From Macrophomina tecta (taxonomy: Eukaryota; Ascomycota; Dothideomycetes; Botryosphaeriales; Botryosphaeriaceae), in the NCBI GenBank assembly GCA_024180945.1, contig JAKSGN010000007.1:1-64000 (forward strand): a DNA stretch of 64,000 nucleotides. The letters are read 5' to 3'. Below are positions 50,700 through 60,909 of this stretch, in pieces (position 1 is the first letter of the stretch; each line of letters begins with the position of its first letter). The notes beneath the pieces are model-generated. The model did not search any database. It was not told the origin of the DNA and saw only the letters and a list, made by a program, of their open reading frames with translations. The position numbers were made by a program, and so were the translations under genes.

Positions 50700-51830
50700 T
50701 CAACGGATGAATAGTCTCAGCCAGGTTCCCGGCGCCGGACTCAGAGTCTCATTATAAAGTGGGTGCCACGGTTGAGGAAGAAAGTTTTTATCGAGGTCAG
50801 AAAAGTGCAAGGGCACAAAACAGCGAAAGTCGATGCAAGTGTACTCATTTTCCAAAAACGTCGCCGTTGAGGACGGGCTTCTCGTCCTCATAGTGGACTC
50901 AAGCCCACCTCGTCTGCCCGAAACGATAGCAAAGCTGGAAGCGAAATTGGGGGTTCAGTGAGTAGGCTTCTAGGTATCATATGACCCCACGGACCGCACT
51001 ACGTCACTGCCGTCATAGGAACCCGTCTGTCACCGCCGCAGTGAAGAGGCCCCCAACGAGCACTGCTCATGTTCAGTGCGTGAATTTTTTAGGTGGGCCA
51101 AGCGTCCGTGCAATACTGTGGTTGGGGGTTATCCTTTGTTAGCGCGATTTCGGCGCAAATCCTCGTATTTGCCTGATGGAAGCTTCTGGTTGGCTGAAAT
51201 GGCCTTGCTCTAACCGTTTTCTCCATTGTCATCTGATCGGCGCTAACAAGAGGAATCCCTCGGACCACAAAAATTTAACTTGCAGGGACCACTCATACTA
51301 GGCGGCGCACGGACACAAACGAGTACCCTTTAGCAACGATTCAGGTCTACCCACAGCGAAAGTCAACAACGAAGGACACTACCGCTCTATCTCGCACTCA
51401 TTGTCGATAAACAACATAGAGATATAGCCGTTCACCGACCAAATATATTAGATCACTTGAATTCTACGCGTTCTGAACCGCAATGATCTCGAAGAGCCGA
51501 CTCGACCACCAACAGCAGACTATGGAAAGGCTTGGGCAACGGGTCGTGAGCGCGTGTGCCAGATTTTCCATTCCATACGTACCTAAGGGGTGCGTCACTA
51601 CTATCGTATCAAGGCAGAACCGTGGTGGTATTCCGGGAATACGTGCACCAGAAGATCCACGATGAGCTTATTCACATGCCTTTCAAGGTGACCGTGCTGT
51701 TGTTCATGTGCAAGTACGCATTAACGATGATATCCCAGATTCACTAATGAATCTGTATCCAAGTCTATATTTTTCGGCATTCGAGCTTTCCTTTCTCGCT
51801 CTGAACCCCTCACCACACAACACATACAAC
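50700..51830. other. Intergenic 1.1 kb
   Basis: No gene recognised. It contains the inverted repeat at 51136-51250 and the promoter region of the SANT gene. Confidence 0.4.
51136..51250. repeat. 115-bp segment with 10-bp terminal inverted repeats
   Basis: TTGTTAGCGC at 51136-51145 and GCGCTAACAA at 51241-51250 are perfect inverted copies, extendable to about 14 bp with one gap. Possible tiny MITE; no target duplication was established. Confidence 0.4.
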
Positions 51831-52406
51831 ATGTCCGACAGTCCTCGCGCCGCTGATAAGAACAAGCACTCCTGCGGCTCCCTCAACTGGCTAAACATTT
51901 CCCAAAAGCGGACATATGCGAGGTGGACTGACGAGCAGATAGAAAGGCTCTGCAGCCTCCGGTCATGCTACGTGGACTCGACATGGGACAAGGTTGCTTC
52001 TGTATACAACACGCCAGGTGTTCCGTACAGGACAGCTAAGGCGCTGTCTAACAAGTATAGAAGGGTGTCAGGTAAGACAATGCGCGCTTACTCAAATCCC
52101 AGCGATCGATTTATTCACTCGATAGCGATGGCGAGTATGAAAGCGCCAGTGGCTGGGGAAGCGTCAGTAAATGGCAAGGGAATGTTGCGATCGGGGAACG
52201 AAACGCAGCAATTCTCATGGCCCCATATAAACAATGTCGACTCTCCACAGGACGCTTCTGGGGACGAGATGATCTTTTCAGGTAGTGAGGACGCCGTGCG
52301 TGCGGATCTACCGAGACATGAGATCTCTGATGCTGTTATCACCTGCTGTCCAATCACGCCGGAAGAAAGACATGATCTCGTGTCTGAGGTAAAGTCTCTT
52401 CTCTGA
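51831..52406 (+). CDS. SANT/Myb-like domain protein, 191 aa
   Basis: ATG 51831 follows an AACACATACAAC leader typical of fungal starts; the frame is open further upstream but without a better start. Residues 29-80 (ARWTDEQIERLCSLR...TWDKVASVYN...RTAKALSNKYRR) have the three-helix, Trp-spaced pattern of a Myb/SANT repeat. The rest is polar and acidic (SGDEMIFSGSEDAVRADL), possibly an activation or interaction region. A single repeat with no other domain suggests a small nuclear DNA-binding or chromatin-associated factor. Such short SANT proteins are common and poorly known in fungi. No introns or damage. Confidence 0.7.
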   Translation: MSDSPRAADKNKHSCGSLNWLNISQKRTYARWTDEQIERLCSLRSCYVDSTWDKVASVYNTPGVPYRTAKALSNKYRRVSGKTMRAYSNPSDRFIHSIAMASMKAPVAGEASVNGKGMLRSGNETQQFSWPHINNVDSPQDASGDEMIFSGSEDAVRADLPRHEISDAVITCCPITPEERHDLVSEVKSLL

Positions 52407-52548
52407 CCGGTCTCAACAATACGCTGACACCGATTGAGTCATCAAAGTGTTATTCCGCGGAATGCAGCTGGATGGGAAATAGCCAACTTGAGCAATCGTT
52501 GCCTCGCTACTTCTCTGTTCCGAGCACGCCCCCGCACATAGGATCGTT

Positions 52549-52711
52549 GGGCCTGATCAGCCAGCAGGCTGATCATCTGCTGGCTAATCAACTGCTGGCT
52601 GATCAGTCCGGTACTTTTTGTCGAGTGTTTTGCAACTCCCAGCCGGTAGAGGTGTTGTCGGATGGCTTCGCAGAACCGACTGAAATCCAACACGGTCGGC
52701 CCGCTGGAACA
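52549..52711 (+). repeat. Family B, copy 4
   Basis: Contains CTGGCTGATCAGT, GTCGAGTGTTTTGCAACTC and ACTGAAATCCAACACGGTCGG. Its first part has extra CAGCAGGCTGATCA-type duplications. Confidence 0.5.
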
Positions 52712-52953
52712 TTAACCTGCCGTTGGGGGCACACCAGCAACATAACCAGCCATGCCTTTCTTGAGAACCTGGACATTTCAGAAGAACGCCTTAATCCCGA
52801 GCACGTACAGTCCTGGTGGCGGGATAGTCCACAAGATGAATGCGTTCTACCTTGGTCTACGCACGCGATGGATTGGGGGGCTTGATTTGCATTCAAACAC
52901 GGCGAATTCCCGGTCGTAGAGAGGAAGCCACACTCTGTTACGAGACTCCCTGA

Positions 52954-53101
52954 GTATAGAGTTGTTGGAGCACGATCAACCGTAGGCTGCTCCATGCTGT
53001 ACCTTTATCGACTGACTGGCAACTGGCAGTTGACGGGACGTTGGTCGTCAATAGTCTTATAACACCGGCTGAAAACCAGCACGGTCGGCGTCGCTATAAC
53101 A
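52954..53101 (+). repeat. Family B, copy 5
   Basis: Begins TATAGAGTTGTTGGAGCACG and ends CACGGTCGGCGTCGCTATAA. Shares TCGACTGACTGGCAACT and GTTGACGGGACGTTGG with copies 3 and 6. Confidence 0.6.
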
Positions 53102-53187
53102 CACTCGACATAGTAGTCCGCAGAGATAACCAAGAGGAGAGATATACTTTTGCTTTCACCTGATTGCTTCCATCTATGAACCGTGAC

Positions 53188-54804
53188 TTAGCGTCCGGAG
53201 CTTGCGCCGCCCCTAGCTTCCTCGTTGATAGCCTGCCCAGCTTTTCCATGTTCAGCGTTCACAACCTTGCTCCGCTTGTCATATTTCCGCACCTCAACAG
53301 TCTTGGGACGTGCGACCACTCCGTACGCTGCGCTGAACACCTCTGTCGTGCCCAGCGAGTCACCAAGCTCAGCATGTGATGCAGACCGTCGCTCGCAACC
53401 GAGCACCCTGCGCGCAAGCTTTAACCAACCGTAGACGAGAGGTTGCTGGACGAAGACAAGGAAGCACTGTATTCCAGAGGCCTCAAATCGCATTAGCACA
53501 ATTCCTTGCTCTTCATGAGGGGGCTGGTGCTCACTGCCAGCAGAAAGAGGAGCGCTGCTACGGTGTCTTGGTCAATAAACAGGTTCTGCGCGCGGACGAG
53601 ACAGACACTTCTGTCCGTGGGGTGCGATGTCAAACAAGTGAGCCAGGTGTAAACTTCCTCGACGTGGTGGTGAGCCTGCTTCTCGTTGCTGCCGATACGC
53701 AGGAACACGGAGCAGAAGAAGATAACGTCGATCAAGATCAACACCACGGCGGCGATGGCGCGCCACTGCAGCCTCACAAGGTTCCAGATCTGCCTCAGCC
53801 TCGTGGACGTGGATTCTCTATGCGTGTGTGTGTCAACTGATGTGATTTAGAGGGTCCAAGGTTGCTTACTCATATTTTTCCGCGGACAATCGAGCCCGCT
53901 GCAGTATGTACAAATTCAGCCCGAAGGCAAACGTCGCGAGCTGGAGAACCGCTGAGAGTCCCGACATGACGAGGAGCGGGCCCCAGAAGCTAGGCACAGA
54001 CCCATTCGTGTTGACGTGGCATGCGTCACCAAAGCGGATCGAAACGCCGGTCACGCCCAGCGTGACGCCCGACAGGACGATGACGACGCTCCATCCAATA
54101 CCCTGCGTGGCGACGAAAAATCGACGGCCGACATGGATGTTCCAGCATACGAGCAAGTGCAGGGACAACGATCGCAGAAAGACTTGGGACGAGTGAGCAT
54201 CGGGGTGGCTTGGGAGTTGTTTTTTGCATGTTGAGAAGAAATGAGCAGAAGAAAGGGAGCGTGCAGCGCTTACCCCACGTTGCGACTGTGAGGCCTCCAA
54301 AGACGATGAGCATACCAGACCATGCGCATGAGAGACTGGAACTCATGTCATTGGGAGTGATGGCGTCGAAGCATTCGTCTGGTCGAGTTGTGAGAGGGAG
54401 GACGAATCCGAGCTGAAGTGGCGAGGAAGAATTGTCAACTTCATCTAAGAGAGCGATGAGGCGCGTAGGCTTACCGCGAGGCTCAGAATACCGGTAACCA
54501 GGCACACGTTGAGGTGATCACGTTTGCTGTCCTTCTTGGGCAAGAAAAGCCAGGACAGCAGTAAGAAAAGACAAAGCAAAGACCCGACGACGCATAAGCA
54601 CTCTGCTGCTTTGTATTGTTTCCGAAATGCTAGGATGTCGGATCAGCAGGGCCACAGCCGCAATGATAGAGCCGACGTCTTACAATCAGAGTATATCCAG
54701 TCCGTCGCGGGACACGGAAGGCAGCAGCTGAGGCTACTGATAGAGTCTACGACTGGTACACAAACGCGGCCGGATAGGTCTATAGTCTCTTGAGCATTGT
54801 GCAT
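53188..54804 (-). CDS. Fungal seven-transmembrane GPCR-like receptor, 6 exons
   Basis: Exons are 54804-54684, 54629-54475, 54412-54274, 54182-53870, 53817-53535 and 53466-53188 (five introns of 52-91 bp, all GT..AG), giving 429 residues. The N-terminus has SLSCCLPCPATDWIYSD, a hallmark of a fungal GPCR group. TM1 is AAECLCVVGSLLCLFLLLSW and TM2 is LNVCLVTGILSLALGFVL. A conserved extracellular ECFDAITPNDMSSSLSCAWSG is followed by TM3, then FLRSLSLHL and CWNIHV, and TM4 to TM6 (WSVVIVLSGVTLGVTGVSI; LLVMSGLSAVLQLATFAF; IAAVVLILIDVIFFCSVF). TM7 is AALLFLLACFLVFVQQ, followed by a basic cytosolic tail. It should signal through heterotrimeric G proteins at the plasma membrane; the ligand is unknown. 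All exon phases agree, so the model is strong. Confidence 0.88.
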
Positions 54805-55497
54805 CATTCATTGTCGTGTTAAGAGGGAGGGTTTACATCCACCGCCTCGGCCAGCCTGGCTTGCATCCAGGAGCGGCTCGGGACAGAGCTCTTTCTCAAG
54901 GCGGTTGCCTGCCATTTATGCGAAACAGAGTACGCCGGGCACGCTTGGATATTCTGATTCGTACTGCAAGATGAATGGAATTGCTGTATTCTACCGGACA
55001 GTGTATAAATGTAGGGGCGGAGAGGCGGAGTTGCCTTTTTCGCCGCTCTTGTTGTGCTTCTGAAATGTGGATTCCATTTTCTCGCCCTCCCTTTTCTGCA
55101 CTGGCAACCCGCTTAGGGCTTTGAAATCTTTTCTTCCTCTTGGAGCCACGAAGTGGCCGGGCACTCAGAATCGGCTTCCTCTCCATTATCTCTGCCTATG
55201 CGCAGGTGTTGAATGCTCGCTCAATGAACGACTAACTCCAGTCTGCCTAATCTACAGAACCTGGGTCTCAGCTCTACCATCCTGTTCGGTGTGAGTTTGT
55301 TGAGATCCTGAAACAGGGTGCAAAGCCTGCAATGGATATTCCAGCACCGGAGGATCTGGGATGGTGAAGTTTGTTCCTCTTCTCGTCGTCTTAGCTCGCG
55401 TTGGCGTCTTATGATCCTGTTTCGTAAAGTCTTCTGGCGTCTTCTTTATATGTTTCAAATGGGGCACCTATGTCCTGTCAGATTCGCCTTCCATTTA
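54805..55497. other. Upstream region of the GPCR gene, no other gene
   Basis: Divergent spacer of about 0.7 kb that must hold the receptor promoter. Open frames here are short and unconvincing. Confidence 0.4.
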
Positions 55498-55701
55498 TTA
55501 AAAGCAAGGAGTTTCTACCGCAGTATCCGGTTGTGATGGCCAGTCGGACATGCCTGTTGAGGTGTACGAATGCAAAACACCGTTTTTGACAATGGCGACG
55601 TATACGTCTGCTCCAGATTGAAAAGCAATTTCGTGCGCTCTGCGGATGAAATTATTTCGTCGCTTGCGAAAACGCTCTTGTGATAGTTTCTTGCTTGTCA
55701 T
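55498..55701 (-). CDS. Minimal MADS-box-like protein, 67 aa
   Basis: From ATG 55701 the protein MTSKKLSQERFRKRRNNFIRR continues with AHEIAFQSGADVYVAIVKNGVLHSY. The spacing of basic residues, the KRRNNFIRRAHE helix and the GADVYVAIVKNG strand follow the MADS/SRF DNA-binding and dimerisation core (compare KKA-EL, ADV-V). The usual start of the domain is shortened, and nothing follows beyond about 20 residues. It could be a standalone DNA-binding peptide, a dominant-negative type regulator, or a relic of a longer gene. No intron is needed. Confidence 0.55.
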   Translation of the reverse strand: MTSKKLSQERFRKRRNNFIRRAHEIAFQSGADVYVAIVKNGVLHSYTSTGMSDWPSQPDTAVETPCF

Positions 55702-56070
55702 GTCTGGAATTACCTGGGGGGCCGGAACCAGTTGCTACCTTCTTCGGTTGTGGTTTTTGTTTCTTTCTTTTCATTCCCTTTCCTTTCCTCCTTTAAATAC
55801 TGGTATGGGCACCATACAGATCCCTCCTCTAACCGAATCTGGCGGCGCGAGGATCACATGCTGCAGAGCTGGGGAACAGCGGGTGCTGCATCGGCACCAA
55901 AATATCGGTCCCTTTCAGATTCGATTATGGGGTGTGAGAATGTGCGGGTGAAAGGAATTCTACGAGATTGTCTCAGTACTAATGATAACGACGTGTGTAT
56001 GGGGGTTCCGGAAATCACCGCACTGGTGTATATGTGGGATTGTCTGCTGGCTCCGCCACGAACCTGCATG
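55702..56070. other. Intergenic
   Basis: T/C-rich stretch upstream of the MADS-like gene. No feature beyond short frames. Confidence 0.35.
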
Positions 56071-56197
56071 TAGATAGAGTTGTCGTGGCACGATCAATCA
56101 CTAGGCTGATTGTTGCTGTACCTCTTCGATTGGTTGGCGGCTCGCAGTTGACGGGACGTTCGCGCAATGCCTTGCAGTACCAATTGAAACCCAACAC
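56071..56197 (+). repeat. Family B, copy 6
   Basis: Begins TAGATAGAGTTGTCGTGGCA and ends TTGAAACCCAACACT. Shares GTTGACGGGACGTTCG and the CACGATCAATC block. Confidence 0.55.
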
Positions 56198-56462
56198 TTT
56201 TGGAAGACCGTAATAAGTTCTACACGACATCACGCTTGTATGTCCCACATCTAACGCACCCCAAACAATATTGTCGCAATATATGTCCGTCCTTTCACGC
56301 ACGGTTGCTTGTCTTCCCGAGATGGAACGCTTGTTCCATGCTTCCTTTCTACTACACGGATTGAAAGAGAACTTTCCGTCTGGGGCTATCCTTGGAGAGA
56401 CTAACCGTACATATACCGGTGGACGAGGGGTTTTGGGGTGGAGTGATTTGTGTACATGTATA

Positions 56463-58312
56463 ACGTATCCCACAAGCGAGCGTGCCACATAAGCGAGTGT
56501 GCCACCTTACCAAACCCAACCCACTTTAAGTACAAATAACTCTGCAACGTCCTGCAAAATCGACTATTTCTAATAGGTACGCTATTCTACAGTAGTTTCC
56601 GCACCTTTTTGACATGTACGAGAATTATGTCCAGTTTCGCCGCACTGCCCACATCGCCGTCGTTTTCTCGCTGGCCCCTCCGATTGCGCACCACTTTGGC
56701 GCGTTTCCCGCGAAATCTGTTGGTTAACAGCAGCTCCATCGATTAAATACTGCCCCTCCTGAACCGTAAGAGTCCCTCGCTTCTGAATCCGCTTTTTCTG
56801 CCGCTTTTTACGTCGCGTTGCGGCCTCGTTTGCCTTTTGAAGATTCGCGACTTCCGCCTGCAGAAGAACAGCCGAATGCGCCATCATTTGAGCCCCCTTA
56901 GCAAGCTGGTTCAGCGCATCGTTGATTGGCGTTGGTGAGCTGTTCTGATGCTTTGCAATCCGGTTCCTAATAAGCTCAGTCTGAGAGGCTAATTCAGCTG
57001 GGTTGTGCGGTGTTTGAGCGTCCCAAGTTATGGCCTCTGCCTGCGGGCGTGTCGGCGTCCGAAGCTTGACATCGAGCTTGGAAATCACGGCCTCTGGATC
57101 GAGCGGGACCAGTCCTGCGCCTCGGAACCCGCCTACGATATTCTGCTGCGTAAATGCGGCTTCGAACGCCGTTTTGAACGCAGGCAGAAACTCGAGCTTC
57201 GTGATGTGGTTGATGTGAGATCGCATCAGCTCTTCAACCTGCTTTCCGTACGCCTTCTTGAGAGGCGCAAAACAGCCTACATCGAGCGGCTGGAGGAGAT
57301 GCGATGAATGCGCAGGCATGAAGAGCGTGATGATCTTGCGTTCCTGGCAGAACGCGTCGAATTCGGCCGAATTGTGGCTCGCGTGGCCGTCAAGAATCAG
57401 AAGTCGCCATGCTCCAGTTGTGCGATCCTTTGTGTGCTTTTCGAAGTGCTGCAGCCACTGCAGACCAAGCTCGTTCGTCGTCCAGCCGTTTTCGCTTAGT
57501 GCGATGACCCAATTGCCTGGTACGTCGTCGCTGTACCAAGCAGAAAGGTGGTGTTGTCCCTTGAAAATCACGAACGGCGGAATCGCCCAGCCCTCGGCGT
57601 TGACTCCCTGGATCACCGTAACCCACTCGCGATTGCCTGGCTGGACTGATTTGGGTCGAGCGCGTCGCTCCAATGCTGTGACAACCATTCCGGCTGCAAT
57701 CATGCCCATGAGGAAGCCGGCTTCATCGAAGTTGTAGATGTCACCGTTCACGATCCCATACTTCGTGATAGTGTTCTGGACGAGCTGAAACCATTGCGTG
57801 ATAAGCTCTGGGTCCTCGCATTTAGCTCGCTGATAGTCATACTTTCGATTCAGACGTGTTTTTAGCTCGGGAGTCCGTCTTACGAAGTTGGAGGGCCAGT
57901 TCTTGCCAACGGTACCTCCGGCGCGGTCGGCGAGTAGCTTATTTGCCATACCTTCAACAGCACTTAATCGCGGCGGAAATCCTCGCGAATCTAGATCGAG
58001 GACACGTTTGACAAGAACTGATTCCTCGATATTAGTAAGCTTTCGAGAGTTGGGCGTGCAATCGCGTCGAGAAGGAATCCTGTCGCGTCGTCGCTTAAGG
58101 GTCATCCGATTAACGTTAAACGTCTTTGCAGCGAGCCGATTGCTTTGAATTTGGCCTTGATCGATAGCTTGCTTCGCTAAAGCTATCTGAGCTTCATGTA
58201 AGATGGATTGAGCGTGGGTTGGCTGATGCATTGTTGGTTGAAGCTAGGGTGTCGCGTTTTCTTGGTTGGGTGGCACACTCGCTTGTGTGGCACGCTCGCT
58301 TGTGGGATACGT
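56463..58312 (-). mobile_element. Complete pogo/Fot1-type Tc1-mariner transposon (1,850 bp)
   Basis: Inverted terminal repeats of about 42 bp with a single mismatch, starting ACGTATCCCACAAGCGAGCG, flanked by the TA target duplication (56461-56462 and 58313-58314). Each terminal repeat contains two near-identical copies of an AAGCGAGYGTGCCAC motif, probable transposase-binding sites. A single intact transposase frame fills the inside. All requirements for autonomous mobility appear present. Confidence 0.95.
56582..58231 (-). CDS. pogo/Fot1-type DDE transposase with C-terminal zinc knuckle, 549 aa
   Basis: N-terminal HTH_psq region (EAQIALAKQAID...MTLKRRRDR), a CENP-B/Tc5-type second HTH (SRGFPPRLSAVEGMANKLL), then the DDE_1 core with D169 (IYNFDEAGF), D281 (LLILDGHASH) and D317 (HLLQPLDVGC), a DD35D spacing. 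The C-terminal part is basic (RRKKRQKKRIQKRG) and ends in a CCHC knuckle CGQCGETGHNSRTC (CX2CX4HX4C), which is common in fungal members. No stop or frameshift. Start is ATG 58231. Confidence 0.95.
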   Translation of the reverse strand: MHQPTHAQSILHEAQIALAKQAIDQGQIQSNRLAAKTFNVNRMTLKRRRDRIPSRRDCTPNSRKLTNIEESVLVKRVLDLDSRGFPPRLSAVEGMANKLLADRAGGTVGKNWPSNFVRRTPELKTRLNRKYDYQRAKCEDPELITQWFQLVQNTITKYGIVNGDIYNFDEAGFLMGMIAAGMVVTALERRARPKSVQPGNREWVTVIQGVNAEGWAIPPFVIFKGQHHLSAWYSDDVPGNWVIALSENGWTTNELGLQWLQHFEKHTKDRTTGAWRLLILDGHASHNSAEFDAFCQERKIITLFMPAHSSHLLQPLDVGCFAPLKKAYGKQVEELMRSHINHITKLEFLPAFKTAFEAAFTQQNIVGGFRGAGLVPLDPEAVISKLDVKLRTPTRPQAEAITWDAQTPHNPAELASQTELIRNRIAKHQNSSPTPINDALNQLAKGAQMMAHSAVLLQAEVANLQKANEAATRRKKRQKKRIQKRGTLTVQEGQYLIDGAAVNQQISRETRQSGAQSEGPARKRRRCGQCGETGHNSRTCQKGAETTVE

Positions 58313-58314
58313 TA

Positions 58315-58831
58315 CCTGTATGTACCGCTGCCACCGCATCGCTTCCGGCAGACGAAACCCGGCCCTAATGAGAACACCTCGTATAGCGCTTGGAAACTTG
58401 CATGATCTGCATGTGCGGAAAGACAAGAGCGGTGAAAATGCAAAAGCTATTCTCGCGCGATAAGCTCCACACAATCACTTTTCGCACCCTACGCCTTGAA
58501 TCATGAGCTGCCGGCCACCCTCATTGCTGGTCTCCGACGCCCGGCGACTTATACGGATCGGGATCCCATGCTTCTGGCTTATGCCACCCCAAGAGGAGCT
58601 GCAGCCTCATTGCCTACCGCGGCATTATTTTAGTCGCGAGTATAACGGGTAAGTTATATTTGCCACAGTAGGCCTTTCATCATTGTCTAGTCGGCTGCTA
58701 TCGGATCTATCCGAGAAAGAGCGTCAAACTATATACTAGACTACAACATATCTGTTACGTATTTTTCTTTTTTCTAAAAAAAAAATCCCCCCGTCTAGGG
58801 GCCCTGTTAATCACTTTCTTCCTCAATATTC
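58315..58831. other. Intergenic, nothing recognised
   Basis: Spacer of 0.5 kb with an A/T-rich run near 58770-58790 and no convincing frame. Confidence 0.4.
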
Positions 58832-60251
58832 TTACAAGTCAACTCGCGGTCGGAATGTAAGCACGTGTTGGGCTAGCGTCTCCGAGGTAACATTCAAACC
58901 CACATCGCCTGTGTCTATGTTATACGAAGCGTCCTCGTTGCCTTCTTCTCCACTGTATGTTTGCGCGCTATCGTCTATATCCGAAGCGTAGTCTGAGTCG
59001 GAACTGGTATCCTTGTCGGAAGCGCAGTCTAATCTGGAATTGGTATCCGTGTCCGAAGCGCTTTCGTCTTCCCACGGGAAACTGCCGCAGAAAGCTGGGG
59101 TGAAGTAGCCCATGTCTTGGTCTTCGACAAAAAGCGGGTCAAGGACGACAGCCAGTCTAACCAAGAGCCTTCTAACCGCACCCCTGACTGAGCTAGCACT
59201 AAGGCCAGCTACTTTGAGTGCGCGTTGATTGGCATTTGAGCCAACTGACTCGTGAACTCCATCCAAGATAGCCACCTGTTGCATAGCACTACTTTCTATA
59301 GTAATAATTGTGCCGCTGCATTCATGGTGGAGCCGCTTTAACAGTGCCCATGATTGTTTAGCCTCTAGATGAACAAAGCTTCTGCCAGCAATAGTGAATT
59401 TTTGGCGAATGCAATGAGCAGCCACGGCGTAGCAAAGCGAGTCTGTTTCGGTCAGAATCAACTCGATCTTTTCCCCGGTTTGACTGACTAGGTCTTCAAA
59501 GGCGTCTGCTTCACTCTGGACGAGATCCTCAAGGTGATATGCCATGGATGCTCGCGGAGTATCCCGGAACCACTGGCCCACAGCGTGTGGCATAGCTAGA
59601 GAGAAGAGATCCTTATCTTGAAAGTAGCTTGCGATCTGGAGGACAAGATAGGGATCTTTCTTTCTAGGATCCAAGCCGAATTCGGATATAAACAATCTTT
59701 TGACATCCTTGGTGCATTCGTAGACGGTGAGACCTTGGCATATCCCCAAGACCGATGCCGCTTCCTCCGATTGTGGGGTGGTAGAGAGCTCAGGGCAGGA
59801 GGGGCAGATAAACCCAAGCACGGCCTTCAGGCTGTCGTGTGCTTGTTTTAATATGTCCGGATCGAGTTCGCAGAGATTATCGTCCTGTTTGTCGGCGGTC
59901 TGTAATCCTATGTCAGTGGTGAACCAACCTAGGAACCAAAAGACTACTCACTAAGGCAGGTGTAATAACAGATTCAAACTTTAGATAGGAGTTTTCAGCT
60001 GTGCAGGGTCGATACATGAATCGTTTCGGGAATTCTTCTTCTGGGAATGCTGCAAAGTAGTTCGATCTGGCCCGCAGCTCCTGTTTGCGTAGATGGACCT
60101 GCTCGTAGCCTAAATCAACTACTACATCTGCTGCTTCGAAGGCTGCAAGTTCGTCTCGCATAGGTTGTCGTTGGCTAAGTAGCCTCTTGGCTACTGGATA
60201 GCATGTTGGGCTCCTGCTGCCGTCGGAATCGGCCTTCCGCTTGAAGGACAT
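58832..60251 (-). CDS. BTB/POZ-like protein with acidic Ser/Asp tail, 2 exons
   Basis: Exons are 60251-59952 and 59899-58832 (52-bp intron, GTGAGT...ACAG), giving 455 residues. Residues about 40-100 (ADVVVDLGYEQVHLRKQELRAR then SNYFAAF) follow the BTB pattern: D-V-x-V-x...F/V-x-x-H/R...L...S.YF. A helical middle follows (LVLQIASYFQDKDLFSLAM; VRRLLVRLAVVL). The tail repeats acidic Ser/Asp units (ASDTDTNS, ASDKDTSSDSD, YASDIDDS). It may act as an adaptor, for example for cullin-3 or in transcription; the function is not known. The BTB assignment rests on pattern only. Confidence 0.6.
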
Positions 60252-60909
60252 TTGAACGAAGTAGCTGAAGTGTAAGGTAATGTAATAATTCCACAGACTC
60301 TTAGCGCCTTTATATCATGGAAAAGAGGCCTTTATCGAACCATTCTGCAAGCCAGTTGATACCTGCTGTATGGATCTTGTGACGTGGCAACTATAGGCAC
60401 CTCGAAGGCTTCATGAGCAGCGAAGGCCGAAGCTTAGAACAGCGGTGAGCAAGATCTTTCTACCGTCAAGCGCTCACACTCTATGATCCACTTTACCGCG
60501 TGCTATGACTTCCTCCGTAAATTAAGACTACGCGAGTTAGTGAAAGCGATCGGATGCGGGACTACGCGTTGCTCAGCCAAGAATTGCACGCCCGCTGGGT
60601 TATGAAGTTGTTAAAACAGAAGCAGCCCCCATCTGTGACATGCAGCTTAGTGGAGACGGTCTTGTGCATTAATTATGCATGATACCAGGCCATCTAGCTA
60701 GTCCCGATAAAACCAAGCGTAATGAATCCTGGGTCGCCATCTCACAGGTTAGGGAAGGTTCAGCCGGAGGCCACTTTTAAGGACAGAGTGAAACAGTCAG
60801 CTGATAGCTTGTATATAAACATAACAAGGAGCTCTTTCCCTTACATTCCATAGTTGTCACTTTCAATCTTCGCTCTTTACATCTCACCGCTCACCACTAA
60901 CAAGACATT
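60252..60909. promoter_or_regulatory. Divergent promoter region between two genes
   Basis: 658 bp between the start codons of the BTB-like gene (minus) and the next gene (plus). A GTATATAAAC TATA box lies at about 60811, roughly 100 bp before the plus-strand ATG, followed by a pyrimidine-rich leader. A regulatory link between the two genes is possible but not shown. Confidence 0.5.
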
